A stretch of 64,000 bases of DNA from Latescibacteria bacterium UBA6620 (GCA_002433075.1 DJHM01000049.1:1-64000), one strand, 5' to 3'; counted from the stretch's first letter, positions 26,126-34,344 are shown. Notes: generated from the letters alone by a model not told the origin. Program-made: numbers and translations.

Positions 26126-26224
26126 AGATCGAAACGTCACCCCTGAGCGGAGGGGACATTCTGGCGATGAGGTTGGACTCTGAATCCGCTCCGTCCGACC
26201 TGTCGCGAAGCCTGGAGAAAATCA

Positions 26225-27223
26225 ATGGCAAGACCTTGCACGCTGTTCACCGGACAATGGGCCGATCTGCCGCTGGAAGTGCTCGCGAAAAAGGCGAGCG
26301 AATGGGGCTACGACGGACTCGAACTGGGTTGCTGGGGAGATCACTTCGACGTAAACAAAGCGGCTTCGAGCGACCGGTACTGTCGGGATAAACGGGACAC
26401 CCTCGAGAAGTACGGACTCAAATGCTGGTCGATCAGCAACCACCTGTCCGGACAGGCCGTGTGTGATCTCATCGATGATCGACACCGGGCGATTTTACCT
26501 CCGAAAGTGTGGGGCAACGGCAAGCCGGAGCAGGTTCGGCGGCGTGCGGCGAAAGAGATGATGGTGACGGCGGAAGCGGCAAAGGCCTTCGGGGTGAAGG
26601 TCGTGAACGGCTTTACAGGATCGTCGATCTGGCATCTGATCTATAGTTTTCCGCCCGTGGACCCTTCCGCGATCGATGCCGGATTCGAAGATTTCGCCGA
26701 TCGTTGGAATCCCATCCTCGATGTGTTCAAGGCCAATCGGGTTCGGTTCGCCCTCGAGGTACACCCGACGGAGATCGCGTTCGACATTGCCTCGGCCGCG
26801 AGAGCGTTGAAAGCACTGAAGAACCGATGGGAGTTCGGGTTCAATTACGATCCGAGTCATCTGGTCTATCAGAATGTGGACTACGTTGGATTCCTCAAGG
26901 AATTCGAGAAGCGCATCTATCATGTACATATGAAGGACGCCTATCTCTCCGTGACACCGACCCGGGCAGGGGTTTTCGGAGGTCACACCAACTTTGGAGA
27001 CCTGGACCGTGCGTGGGACTTCCGTTCGCTTGGACGGGGGAGCGTGGATTTCGGAGAGATCATCCGCACGCTGAACGACATCGGCTACGCCGGTCCCCTT
27101 TCCGTAGAATGGGAAGATTCTGGAATGGATCGCGAGCACGGGGCCGAGGAAGCCTGTATGTTCGTGAACAGAGTAGACTTCCCGGCTTCCGGGCGTGCTT
27201 TCGACGACTCCTTCGCCGAGTAA
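26225..27223 (+). CDS. Sugar phosphate isomerase/epimerase (xylose isomerase-like TIM barrel)
   Basis: The 332-residue protein shows the full set of metal ligands of the family: Glu in FALEVHPTEIAFD, Asp/His in NYDPSHLVYQ, His in IYHVHMKDA and the last Glu in LSVEWEDSG. The N-terminal DGLELGCWGDHFDV and a mid-sequence WHLIYSFPP loop are typical of the subgroup that partners Gfo/Idh enzymes. The reaction is probably a metal-dependent aldose/ketose isomerisation or 2-keto-inositol conversion. ATG 26225 is fixed by homology. A terminator follows, closing the operon. Confidence 0.87.
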   Translation: MARPCTLFTGQWADLPLEVLAKKASEWGYDGLELGCWGDHFDVNKAASSDRYCRDKRDTLEKYGLKCWSISNHLSGQAVCDLIDDRHRAILPPKVWGNGKPEQVRRRAAKEMMVTAEAAKAFGVKVVNGFTGSSIWHLIYSFPPVDPSAIDAGFEDFADRWNPILDVFKANRVRFALEVHPTEIAFDIASAARALKALKNRWEFGFNYDPSHLVYQNVDYVGFLKEFEKRIYHVHMKDAYLSVTPTRAGVFGGHTNFGDLDRAWDFRSLGRGSVDFGEIIRTLNDIGYAGPLSVEWEDSGMDREHGAEEACMFVNRVDFPASGRAFDDSFAE

Positions 27224-27246
27224 CTCCACCTAAACGACACATCTGG

Positions 27247-27290
27247 CAGCGGGTGCGCACATCGCTAGTCGCACCCGCTGTCTTCGTTTT
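27247..27290 (+). terminator. Rho-independent terminator after the isomerase
   Basis: CAGCGGGTGCG (27247-27257) and CGCACCCGCTG (27270-27280) form a perfect 11-bp stem with a 12-base loop, followed by a T-rich TCTTCGTTTT tract. Confidence 0.75.
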
Positions 27291-27310
27291 GTGCTAGCGA
27301 GGTAATTCAG

Positions 27311-28867
27311 ATGGGAAGTCGCTGGCTCCTACTGGTGCTCGTACTACTTTCCTCTTCGTGCGAAGGGGACCGGACAGCCACACTGGTGTTCGGAAGAGGG
27401 GGAGACTCTGTCGGACTCGATCCCGCTCTTGAGTCCGACGGCGAGTCGTTCAAGGTCTGTGACAACATCTATGACTCGCTGGTGCGGTTTCGGAAGGAGA
27501 GCACTGACATTGAGCCGGCTCTGGCAACCTCCTGGATGGTTTCTGACGATCGTCTGACCTGGACGTTCCTTCTGAGGGAGGGGGTGAAGTTCCACGACGG
27601 AACCCCGTTCGATGCAGAAGCGGTGGTGTTTTCTCTCGGGCGACAGTTCCAGAAGGACCATCCCCATCACGAGGTGGAGGGCGCCTACCAGTACTGGAAC
27701 AGTATGTCGATGTCCGACATCGTGAAGGACATCCGTAGCGTGTCCCCTCACCGTGTGGATGTTGAACTGCATCGTCCGACGGCTCCGTTTCTCTCCAATC
27801 TGGCGATGGGGTTCTGTTCGATCGTCAGTCCGACGGCTGTGCGAAAGTGGGGAGAGGATTACCCTCGCCACCCCGTGGGTACGGGCCCGTTCGCATTCGC
27901 GGAGTGGATCAAGGATGACCGAATCGTTTTGACCCGGAACACGGACTACTGGGACGGAGTTCCGGCGGTGGAGCGCGTCATCTTCCGTAGCATTCCTGAA
28001 AACTCCGTGCGTCTCATCGCACTGAGTCAGGGAGCCATCAGCGGGATGGATAACCTGGTCCCCGATTTCATCCCGAATATCGAGGCCAACCCGAAACTCA
28101 AACTGTTGAAGCAGGCGGGTATGAACGTGGGATACCTCGCGATGAATATGGATCGCCACCCCTTTCACCTGCTGAAGGTGCGACGGGCCGTCAATCACGC
28201 CATCAACAAGCAGGCCATCGTCGACAACCTGTATCACGGGCTTGCGAACGTTGCAGTGAACCCGATTCCCCCGACGATGTGGAGCTACCACGAGGGGATC
28301 GTGGGCTATGCTTACGACCCGGCCCGGGCCCGTCGCCTGCTGGCGGAAGCGGGATTCCCGGAGGGCTTCAAGACAACGCTCTGGGCGATGCCGGTTCCAC
28401 GCCCGTATATGCCTCAGCCGTTGAAGCTTGCCCAGGCGATCCAGGCGGATCTGAAGGCGGTCGGGATCGAGGCGGAGATCGTGACCTACGAGTGGGGTAC
28501 CTATCTGGACAAAGTGCAGCGAGGACAGCACGATATGGGATTGCTCGGATGGACCGGAGACAACGGAGACCCGGACAACTTCCTATACGTGTTGCTCGAC
28601 CAAAGCGCGACCGCGTTTCCCGCGAATAACATCGCCTTTTATCGGAGCGAAGAGCTTCACGAATTGCTGATTCAGGCTCAGGTAGAGGTGAATGTTGAAA
28701 CCAGGACGGACCTTTACAGACGCGCGCAGGAGATCATTCACAGGGATGCACCGTGGACCCCCCTCGTGCACGTGGCACAGACCGCCGCCTTTGGGAAGGA
28801 CGTTGCGGGATTCAGCCTGCATCCGACGGGCAGAAAATGGTTCAAAGACGTTACGCTGAATCGATAA
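27311..28867 (+). CDS. ABC transporter substrate-binding lipoprotein, oligopeptide/nickel family (SBP_bac_5)
   Basis: The 518-residue extracytoplasmic protein has a lipoprotein signal (lipobox LSSSC, lipidated Cys17) and the SBP_bac_5 pattern: GLDPALESDGESFKV, a WTFLLREGVKFHDGTPFDAEAV block, then RRAVNHAINKQAIV and a late VTYEWGTYLDKVQRGQHDMGL. The family binds oligopeptides, dipeptides, nickel, heme or oligosaccharides. The sugar-rich context would fit glycans or glycopeptides, but binding-site residues do not decide it. A hairpin and T-run separate it from the permease genes, a layout that makes more binding protein than membrane subunits. Confidence 0.9.
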   Translation: MGSRWLLLVLVLLSSSCEGDRTATLVFGRGGDSVGLDPALESDGESFKVCDNIYDSLVRFRKESTDIEPALATSWMVSDDRLTWTFLLREGVKFHDGTPFDAEAVVFSLGRQFQKDHPHHEVEGAYQYWNSMSMSDIVKDIRSVSPHRVDVELHRPTAPFLSNLAMGFCSIVSPTAVRKWGEDYPRHPVGTGPFAFAEWIKDDRIVLTRNTDYWDGVPAVERVIFRSIPENSVRLIALSQGAISGMDNLVPDFIPNIEANPKLKLLKQAGMNVGYLAMNMDRHPFHLLKVRRAVNHAINKQAIVDNLYHGLANVAVNPIPPTMWSYHEGIVGYAYDPARARRLLAEAGFPEGFKTTLWAMPVPRPYMPQPLKLAQAIQADLKAVGIEAEIVTYEWGTYLDKVQRGQHDMGLLGWTGDNGDPDNFLYVLLDQSATAFPANNIAFYRSEELHELLIQAQVEVNVETRTDLYRRAQEIIHRDAPWTPLVHVAQTAAFGKDVAGFSLHPTGRKWFKDVTLNR

Positions 28868-28888
28868 GCCACAGATAAGGGAGAGGAT

Positions 28889-28924
28889 GGGGCAGGCGGT
28901 CGATCCGTCGCGCCCCCTTTTTTT
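28889..28924 (+). terminator. Intra-operon terminator/attenuator abutting the permease start codon
   Basis: GGGGC (28889-28893) pairs with GCCCC (28912-28916), and an inner GGCGG/CCGTC stem closes on a short TCGAT loop. Seven T residues (28918-28924) follow. The ATG of the DppB-like gene begins at the very next base. Confidence 0.65.
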
Positions 28925-29938
28925 ATGGCCGGATTCGTTCTGAGGAGACTGACGACCATAGTCCCTACTCTGCTTGGGATTACGGTCGCCGTGTTCCTGA
29001 TGGTCCACTTGGTGCCGGGAGACCCCGCGCAGGTGATGCTGGGTGAGCGAGCGACGCCCGAGAGCCTCGAGGTGCTTCGGCGAGAACTCGGTCTCGACCA
29101 GCCCTGGTACGTGCAGTTGGGACGTTACCTCGGCGGGCTGGCGTCCGGTGACCTCGGTCGGTCGATCAAATCACACACGCCCGTGTCTGCGGAATTGGCC
29201 ACGCGGTTCCCGGCCACGTTCGAGTTGACGTTGGCGGCGATGGTCCTTGCCTGCGCGATCGGGCTGGTGGCGGGTGTGCTGTCCGCGACCCGGCGCAATT
29301 CGATCTGGGACTTCGCCGGACTGGCGGCCTCCCTTGCTGGAGTGTCGATGCCGATCTTCTGGTTGGGTCTGATTCTGATCCTCTTTCTGGCGGTGAATCT
29401 GGGATGGTTTCCTGTGGCCGGACGCGTGAGCGCCACGACGTACATCGAGGCCCGGACCGGTCTGTTCCTGATCGACAGCCTGGTGGCGGGGAACTTTCGG
29501 GCCTTCGGCGACGTTGTGCACCATCTGTTCTTGCCGGCGCTGACGTTGGGGACCGTCCCGGCTGCTGTGATTTCGCGGATGACCCGGTCGAGCCTGCTCG
29601 AGGTGCTTCACGAAGATTATGTGCGGACGGGACGGGCGAAAGGTCTTGTCGAGTGGTTGGTGGTGCTGCGTCACGCACTGAGGAACGCGTTCATTCCCGT
29701 GTTGACGGTAATCAGCCTCCAGTTCGGGTATCTGCTGGGCGGCGCGGTGATCACCGAGACGATTTTCGCCTGGCCGGGGATTGGGCGGTGGCTGTTGCTG
29801 GCGGTCTATGCCCGAGATTTCCGGGCGATTCAGGGCGGAGTACTGCTCGTGTCGTTGACCTTCGTCACGATCAACCTGATCGCGGATGTGCTCTACGCCT
29901 GGATCGACCCGCGAATCAAGTACAGGGAGTCGTCGTGA
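28925..29938 (+). CDS. ABC transporter permease, DppB/OppB type
   Basis: The 337-residue inner-membrane permease has six expected spans. The N-terminus FVLRRLTTIVPTLLGITVAVF and the GDPAQVMLGERATPE segment are standard for DppB. The cytoplasmic EAA loop, which docks on the ATPase, reads EVLHEDYVRTGRAKGL. The ATG follows the terminator's T-run directly, so there is no ribosome-binding site in the usual place; GGGAGAGG lies about 40 bases upstream, ahead of the hairpin. Its stop overlaps the next permease start by 4 bp (GTGA). No ATPase gene follows. Confidence 0.9.
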   Translation: MAGFVLRRLTTIVPTLLGITVAVFLMVHLVPGDPAQVMLGERATPESLEVLRRELGLDQPWYVQLGRYLGGLASGDLGRSIKSHTPVSAELATRFPATFELTLAAMVLACAIGLVAGVLSATRRNSIWDFAGLAASLAGVSMPIFWLGLILILFLAVNLGWFPVAGRVSATTYIEARTGLFLIDSLVAGNFRAFGDVVHHLFLPALTLGTVPAAVISRMTRSSLLEVLHEDYVRTGRAKGLVEWLVVLRHALRNAFIPVLTVISLQFGYLLGGAVITETIFAWPGIGRWLLLAVYARDFRAIQGGVLLVSLTFVTINLIADVLYAWIDPRIKYRESS

Positions 29939-30795
29939 CCTCCGCGGGAACGGGTGGGCTTCAGCATCTCTGGGTCCGGTATCGAACGAATCGATCGGCC
30001 GTGGTCGGGGGTGGCTTGCTCGTGTTGTTTCTCGTGGTGGCCGCAGGCGTCCCCTGGATTGCGACCCACGACCCGCTTGCCCAGGACCTGTATGGTCGTC
30101 TATCTGCTCCCTCGTGGGATCACCTTTTTGGCACAGACGACTTCGGGAGAGACATCTTCAGCCGCGTGATTCACGGGAGTCGCATCTCGCTGAAGATCGG
30201 GCTGGCGGCCGTCGGCGTAGCCCTGTCGGTCGGCACCCTGATCGGACTGATCGCTGGCTATAAGGGGGGGGCAGTCGACCAGGGCTTGATGCGGGTGATG
30301 GACGTGATGCTGGCTTTCCCGAGTATCTTGCTTGCCATCGGGATCGTGGCCATCCTGGGTCCGGGTCTGAATCACGCGATGCTGGCCGTGGGGATCGTGG
30401 CGATCCCCCAGTACGCACGACTGGTGAGGGCATCGACGCTGACGGTTCGGGAGGCTGATTACGTCCAGGCACTCCGAGCGCTCGGGGCTGGGGATGTCCG
30501 AATTCTGGCGACGGCGGTTCTGCCGAACTGTGTGGCCCCTTTGATGGTCCAGGCCACGCTCGGTCTGGCAACGTCGATCCTGGATGCGGCAGGACTCAGT
30601 TTCCTCGGGCTGGGTGCGCAACCTCCGACGCCCGAGTGGGGGGCGATGTTGAGCGGAGGGCGGGAGTTGATTCTGAGTGCGCCCTGGGTTCTGACCTATC
30701 CCGGGTGTGCCATTTTCGCGACAGTGCTCTCATTCAATCTGCTGGGGGACGGATTGAGAGACGCATTCGACCCCAGAAGGGTGAGCGGCGAATGA
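29935..30795 (+). CDS. ABC transporter permease, DppC/OppC type
   Basis: The 286-residue partner permease starts at GTG 29935, overlapping the DppB stop. It has the OppC-N first span, the conserved HLFGTDDFGRDIFSRVIHGSRISL periplasmic/TM entry, and the EAA loop READYVQALRALGAGD. The longer in-frame extension upstream of 29935 is a shadow of the DppB gene. With the lipoprotein it forms the import complex SBP-(B)(C). The DppD/DppF ATPases must come from elsewhere, because a noncoding transcript and unrelated genes follow. Confidence 0.9.
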   Translation: MTSAGTGGLQHLWVRYRTNRSAVVGGGLLVLFLVVAAGVPWIATHDPLAQDLYGRLSAPSWDHLFGTDDFGRDIFSRVIHGSRISLKIGLAAVGVALSVGTLIGLIAGYKGGAVDQGLMRVMDVMLAFPSILLAIGIVAILGPGLNHAMLAVGIVAIPQYARLVRASTLTVREADYVQALRALGAGDVRILATAVLPNCVAPLMVQATLGLATSILDAAGLSFLGLGAQPPTPEWGAMLSGGRELILSAPWVLTYPGCAIFATVLSFNLLGDGLRDAFDPRRVSGE

Positions 30796-30813
30796 CCTTT
30801 CAGGGCTTGTAAA

Positions 30814-30842
30814 TTGACTTCGATTTTGGGCCGACCTATATT
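30814..30842 (+). promoter_or_regulatory. Strong sigma-70-type promoter for the mini-ORF RNA
   Basis: TTGACT (30814-30819) and TATATT (30837-30842) at exactly 17 bp spacing. Transcription would start near 30849, a few bases before the Shine-Dalgarno of the mini-ORF. Confidence 0.75.
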
Positions 30843-30869
30843 GCGCTTACACAGAAAGGAGGTGGTCCG

Positions 30870-30905
30870 ATGACAGACATGACCAGTGGAGGTGGCTGTA
30901 GTTAG
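30870..30905 (+). CDS. 11-residue peptide MTDMTSGGGCS with extended Shine-Dalgarno
   Basis: ATG at 30870 to TAG at 30903-30905. The ribosome site AAAGGAGGTGGTCC (30855-30868) is complementary at 13 of 14 positions to the 3' tail of 16S rRNA, far stronger than for any other gene here, and its GGAGG core is 7 bases from ATG. The peptide ends in a Gly-Gly-Gly-Cys-Ser run. The stop codon is buried in the following hairpin. It could be a translated leader that controls folding, a tiny secreted or modified peptide, or incidental; translation is likely given the site but unproven. Confidence 0.5.
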   Translation: MTDMTSGGGCS

Positions 30906-31041
30906 GTGCGTGCGCCAGGCTGTGCAGTACGCTGGCAGCGCACCTGGCTAATCTAACTCAGTCACCGGGCGGTAACCGATTCGTCACCTCGACGGGGCCC
31001 ATCGTGGTTCGGTGAGACGGACGCTACCGTTTTGAAATAGG

Positions 31042-31077
31042 CGTCGCGTGGGAGGCTCGTCCTCTCACGCGACGTTT
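31042..31077 (+). terminator. Rho-independent terminator of the mini-ORF RNA
   Basis: CGTCGCGTGGGAGG (31042-31055) and CCTCTCACGCGACG (31061-31074) form a 14-pair stem with one G-T wobble and a CTCGT loop, followed by TTTCTATTC. Confidence 0.8.
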
Positions 31078-31118
31078 CTATTCGTGTTCTCGATGCCCCA
31101 CGGTACGGGGCTTTTCCC

Positions 31119-31147
31119 TTGACTTATGCAAGGGCCAACCTCATAAT
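31119..31147 (+). promoter_or_regulatory. Sigma-70-type promoter for the bpsA operon
   Basis: TTGACT (31119-31124) and CATAAT (31142-31147) at 17 bp spacing, giving a start near 31154 and a leader of about 68 bases before ATG 31222. Confidence 0.7.
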
Positions 31148-31221
31148 CGAGACGATTGTTCAACGCCCTTCGCCGCACAATTCCCCCCTGATTTTTCTGA
31201 CTCCTCTTCGGAGATTCCACA

Positions 31222-32421
31222 ATGATCCAGCTCCATTTCGACATCCGCGATCTGTTCCGCGTGATCCGACTCGGTTGGTCCGGAAAGAAGATCTGGACCG
31301 GGCTGTGCGGGTTGATCGTCGCTTACGTCGGCTACTTAGCGCTCGTAACGCTAGGGTTCAGTGTTTCTGGAACCTCCGCGAGCGAGGTCTGGCACCAGCA
31401 CGGGTTGTTCCCCGGAGCTTCGCCCGAGTCTCTACCCCTCGCGGGGTCGATTCTTCACGTCATCGCGATGTTGTTCGCGGCCGCCATCTTATACATCACG
31501 TCGTGTATGATGTGCAAGATCACCTACCAGCAACTTCGAGGAGACGACTTCTATTCGTCTGGCGATGCGTGGCTCTTCGTGAAGTCACACTGGGGGGGTG
31601 CCCTGTTCGGACCGATCGCCGTCCTCGTGCTTCTGGCGATCTTCGTCGTGACAGGTGTAATCATCGGCTGGGTCGCGGGTCTGATTCCCTACGTCGGGGA
31701 GTTCGCGTTTGCGATTGCTTTCATACCCATTTTCTTCGCCGCCCTGGTCGCGGTGTTCATTGTGGCCGCGCTCGCTGCATCGCTTCTGTTTACGCCTGCG
31801 ATCGTCGGCACAGTCGGAGAAGACACGCTGGAAGTGCTCATTCAGTCTTTCTCCCTTTGCTGGAGCCAGCCGTGGCGGCTGATCGGTTATACCGCCTGGG
31901 TGGCCGTATCGGTCCTGATCGGTGCGGTGCTGCTGAGTGGGATGATGACGCTGGCGTTGGGGCTCGTCACGTGGGCGTGCGGTCTTGGAATGGGGGCAAA
32001 ACTGACAAGCCTGATGCTCATCGCCCAGAGCTACCTTGCGCCGATCGACTTTACCTCCTTGTTCCAGGATGTGGCCGACACCGGGTCTCCATGGGAATCC
32101 GGCTCAGGGAGCCGAACGGGATCATTGGTCTGGTCGGGTCGGATTCTGGGGGTGATGCTGATCCTGCTTTCCGGCGTCTTCCTCGCGTACGTTCAAGCCG
32201 CCTACGCCAGTGGAGCGAGTCTGATCTATGTAATCCTGCGTCGCAAGAAGGACGACGAGAATCTTCTCGAATGGGAAGATCCGGATATGGAAGATCTGGA
32301 TTTCTCGAACTTCGACGAGAACAAGGATGACGAGGCAGACACGTCTGGCGCCGGCGATGGCGAACGGTCTGGAGAGCGGGAGGGAAACGGCGAGGGTGAC
32401 GCATCGTCCGAGAAGACCTGA
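31222..32421 (+). CDS. Uncharacterised polytopic membrane protein with acidic C-terminal tail
   Basis: The 399-residue protein has about six to seven hydrophobic segments (roughly residues 28-50, 75-98, 130-155, 165-200, 225-265, 310-335). It ends in a 65-residue Asp/Glu/Gly/Ser-rich tail predicted to be disordered. I recognise no family motif. It is the first gene behind its own promoter and lies 2 bp upstream of bpsA, so they are almost certainly co-transcribed. The acidic tail facing the cytoplasm could bind cationic partners such as polyamines, but that is speculation. Confidence 0.6.
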   Translation: MIQLHFDIRDLFRVIRLGWSGKKIWTGLCGLIVAYVGYLALVTLGFSVSGTSASEVWHQHGLFPGASPESLPLAGSILHVIAMLFAAAILYITSCMMCKITYQQLRGDDFYSSGDAWLFVKSHWGGALFGPIAVLVLLAIFVVTGVIIGWVAGLIPYVGEFAFAIAFIPIFFAALVAVFIVAALAASLLFTPAIVGTVGEDTLEVLIQSFSLCWSQPWRLIGYTAWVAVSVLIGAVLLSGMMTLALGLVTWACGLGMGAKLTSLMLIAQSYLAPIDFTSLFQDVADTGSPWESGSGSRTGSLVWSGRILGVMLILLSGVFLAYVQAAYASGASLIYVILRRKKDDENLLEWEDPDMEDLDFSNFDENKDDEADTSGAGDGERSGEREGNGEGDASSEKT

Positions 32422-32423
32422 TC

Positions 32424-33458
32424 GTGCCGGAGGGATCTGAAGGTCGCAGCTTGCTGTCCGACGTGGCAGAAGCGACGCGACTGGCCGAAGGTCCCGAAGG
32501 TGTGCGCCGAGTGATAAGGACCGTGCTTCGCCGGGGTCCCGTGCCAATTCGCGATGTGGCACGGGACCTTGGCATTCCGGTGCCGGTGGTTGCAGCGGTG
32601 AGGGGGGAACTGGAACAGCGCGGGCTCCTGACTCGAGGTGCAGGGATCGAGTTGACCGAAGCGGGTGTTCGTGCGGCCGAAGGCGATATCGGTTTGAAGT
32701 GCCGGCGCGTGTTCGATCGTTCCACAACGGAGGTTCCGCAGGATCTGGCACCCGTCGTGGCGGCGCTCGATGACCTTTCCGAACGTCGGCCGGCGGTCGA
32801 TCCTTCTCTGGACCAATCGCATGCCACGAGCGAGACGGCCCTTCGTCGAGCCGTCTATCTCTACGAACACGATGCGCTCGAAGGCCGTCGTCTTTTCTTT
32901 TTAGGCGATGACGACCTGACGTCGGTGGCCGCCGGTCTGGCAGCTCGCGAACTCGGGCTCGGGCGTCTGGACATCGACGTCGTCGATATCGACGATCGTC
33001 TGGTCCAATTTGTCAACCAGACGGCTGCGAAGGAAGGGTTGCCCATCCGTGCGTTCCAGCACGACATGAGGATTCCGCTTCCGGCTGAACTGATGGGGCG
33101 GTTCGATGCGTTCTTCACGGACCCCCCGTACACGCTTGATGGCCTGGGTGTTTTCGTGTCCCGGGGTGTGGAGTCCCTGGTGGCGGAAATCGGGAAGCAG
33201 GCTTTTGTCTGCTTCGGGCGGCGTTCGCCTGAAGAGACGGCGGGGCTGATCGATCGGCTACTTCGATCGGGCCTGGCTCCAGTCGAGATGTTACCGACGT
33301 TCAACGAGTACGTCGGTGCCCAGTTGCTGGCAGGACAGAGCCAGATGATTCGGTGTGTGCGATCCGACCCTGGCCGCGCAACGGTGACCGAACGATACGA
33401 AGGGCCAATGTACACGGCGGAGTTCAGGAAGGGGCGGTCCCGTGGGAGAACCGTTTAG
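32424..33458 (+). CDS. bpsA: N4-bis(aminopropyl)spermidine synthase-like protein (BpsA, DUF43)
   Basis: BpsA adds aminopropyl groups from decarboxylated S-adenosylmethionine to spermidine, making branched polyamines. The 344-residue protein has an N-terminal winged-helix-like domain (20-85) and a Rossmann methyltransferase-like core with GDDDLTS (161-167), VDID (187-190) and TDPPYT (232-237). These are the glycine-loop, acidic and catalytic motifs of the family. QSHATSETALRRAVYLYEHD precedes the core as in known members. The start is a GTG at 32424, 2 bp after the membrane protein stop. Branched polyamines are best known from thermophiles; no other polyamine gene is visible here. Confidence 0.82.
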   Translation: MPEGSEGRSLLSDVAEATRLAEGPEGVRRVIRTVLRRGPVPIRDVARDLGIPVPVVAAVRGELEQRGLLTRGAGIELTEAGVRAAEGDIGLKCRRVFDRSTTEVPQDLAPVVAALDDLSERRPAVDPSLDQSHATSETALRRAVYLYEHDALEGRRLFFLGDDDLTSVAAGLAARELGLGRLDIDVVDIDDRLVQFVNQTAAKEGLPIRAFQHDMRIPLPAELMGRFDAFFTDPPYTLDGLGVFVSRGVESLVAEIGKQAFVCFGRRSPEETAGLIDRLLRSGLAPVEMLPTFNEYVGAQLLAGQSQMIRCVRSDPGRATVTERYEGPMYTAEFRKGRSRGRTV

Positions 33459-34344
33459 TGGCCCCGGGATCGACCCGTCCCGCACGGTCGAACTGCGTAC
33501 ACTCTTCTCGGTACACGGCAAGCGACTGTGGTGTTACTTCGTACCCTTTCTGTGCTGTTACAGCCTGGCTCCTCGCCGCATCGTGAGGGTGACAGAGTGG
33601 GGCGGAGCCACGTGGGTGACCGCCCATTCTGACGGTCCTCGGGGTCGTCGGGTCGATCTGGTCGTACCCCCTCTGCCGTTCGTGCAGGAGACGTGGGACG
33701 TTGGAAACTCCGCGATCACCGAGATCAACGAGGGTGCTTCGCCACGGATTCTGTGGTCGGATGCAGAGGATGCGGCCATCGGCGGCAAGATGGGGCTGCG
33801 TGTCCAGGAGAAGGAAACCGAATACATCTACGACCCGAGAGCAATCGCAGCGTTGGAAGGCCGGCCGTTTCGCGATCTGCGCAAGCGGGTCAGGCGATTC
33901 GAGCGAGAGGTTGGAGCTCGGATCCGGCCCCTGGAACCGCCCGATGTCGACGATTGCGATCGACTGCTCAAGCACTGGCGTCGCCTCCAGGGTCGACGTC
34001 ACCCTTTCCTGCTGGACTGGGGCTATACAAGAGCTTCACTGGATCGATTTAGCCAGTGGAGCGTTGAAGAGATGCGCGGGTGGGTGCTGGACCAGGAAGG
34101 CCGCACGCTTGGGTTCGCGATGGCGGGACCGTTGGGACAGGACGAGGCGTGTTTTTTCGTTGCCAAGTCCGATCCGGAGACGCGGTGGGCCTCGGAGTTT
34201 CTTCGCTGGCAGGTGTATGAGGAGTTGCGGGGTTATCGCTGTGTGAACGACGCCGGGGATCTGGGGCTGCCGGGACTTTGTCAATACAAGCGCAAGTTTC
34301 GACCCGTCGAGCGCCTTAAGAGCTTTGGCCTCGAGTCATCCTGA
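33442..34344 (+). CDS. DUF2156/phosphatidylglycerol lysyltransferase-like GNAT-fold protein
   Basis: The 300-residue protein matches the C-terminal domain of bacterial lysyl-phosphatidylglycerol synthases (DUF2156). It has EYIYDPRAIAALEGRPFRDLRKRVRRFER in the first acyltransferase-like half and CVNDAGDLGLPGLCQYKRKFRPVE in the second. The N-terminal membrane flippase region of MprF is absent, so it is a stand-alone cytosolic transferase. It overlaps bpsA by 17 bp, implying coupled expression. Possible roles are aminoacyl transfer to a lipid, peptide or polyamine; the bpsA overlap makes polyamine-linked chemistry worth testing. Confidence 0.72.
   Translation: MGEPFSGPGIDPSRTVELRTLFSVHGKRLWCYFVPFLCCYSLAPRRIVRVTEWGGATWVTAHSDGPRGRRVDLVVPPLPFVQETWDVGNSAITEINEGASPRILWSDAEDAAIGGKMGLRVQEKETEYIYDPRAIAALEGRPFRDLRKRVRRFEREVGARIRPLEPPDVDDCDRLLKHWRRLQGRRHPFLLDWGYTRASLDRFSQWSVEEMRGWVLDQEGRTLGFAMAGPLGQDEACFFVAKSDPETRWASEFLRWQVYEELRGYRCVNDAGDLGLPGLCQYKRKFRPVERLKSFGLESS

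Larger units (their letters stand above)
30849..31077 (+). ncRNA. Compact structured transcript with mini-ORF, unknown family
   Basis: A self-contained unit of about 230 nt: promoter, extended Shine-Dalgarno, an 11-codon ORF, two folded domains and an intrinsic terminator, with nothing else encoded. Domain 1 pairs AGGTGCG (30904-30910) with CGCACCT (30939-30945) and GCCAG (30914-30918) with CTGGC (30932-30936), so the mini-ORF stop codon is inside the stem. Domain 2 has CGGTA facing TACCG and TCACC facing GGTGA across about 60 bases (roughly 30970-31030). It could be a regulatory RNA, a leader peptide unit or a small-peptide mRNA. I know no Rfam family that fits. Confidence 0.6.

Noticed and set aside
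29404..29934. Long in-frame extension upstream of the DppC-like gene
   Set aside because: It is a shadow of the DppB reading frame; DppC homology starts at GTG 29935.
30855..30868. Resemblance to the complement of the 16S rRNA 3' end
   Set aside because: Only 13-14 bases match and the sequence diverges at once, so it is an extended ribosome site, not an rRNA fragment.
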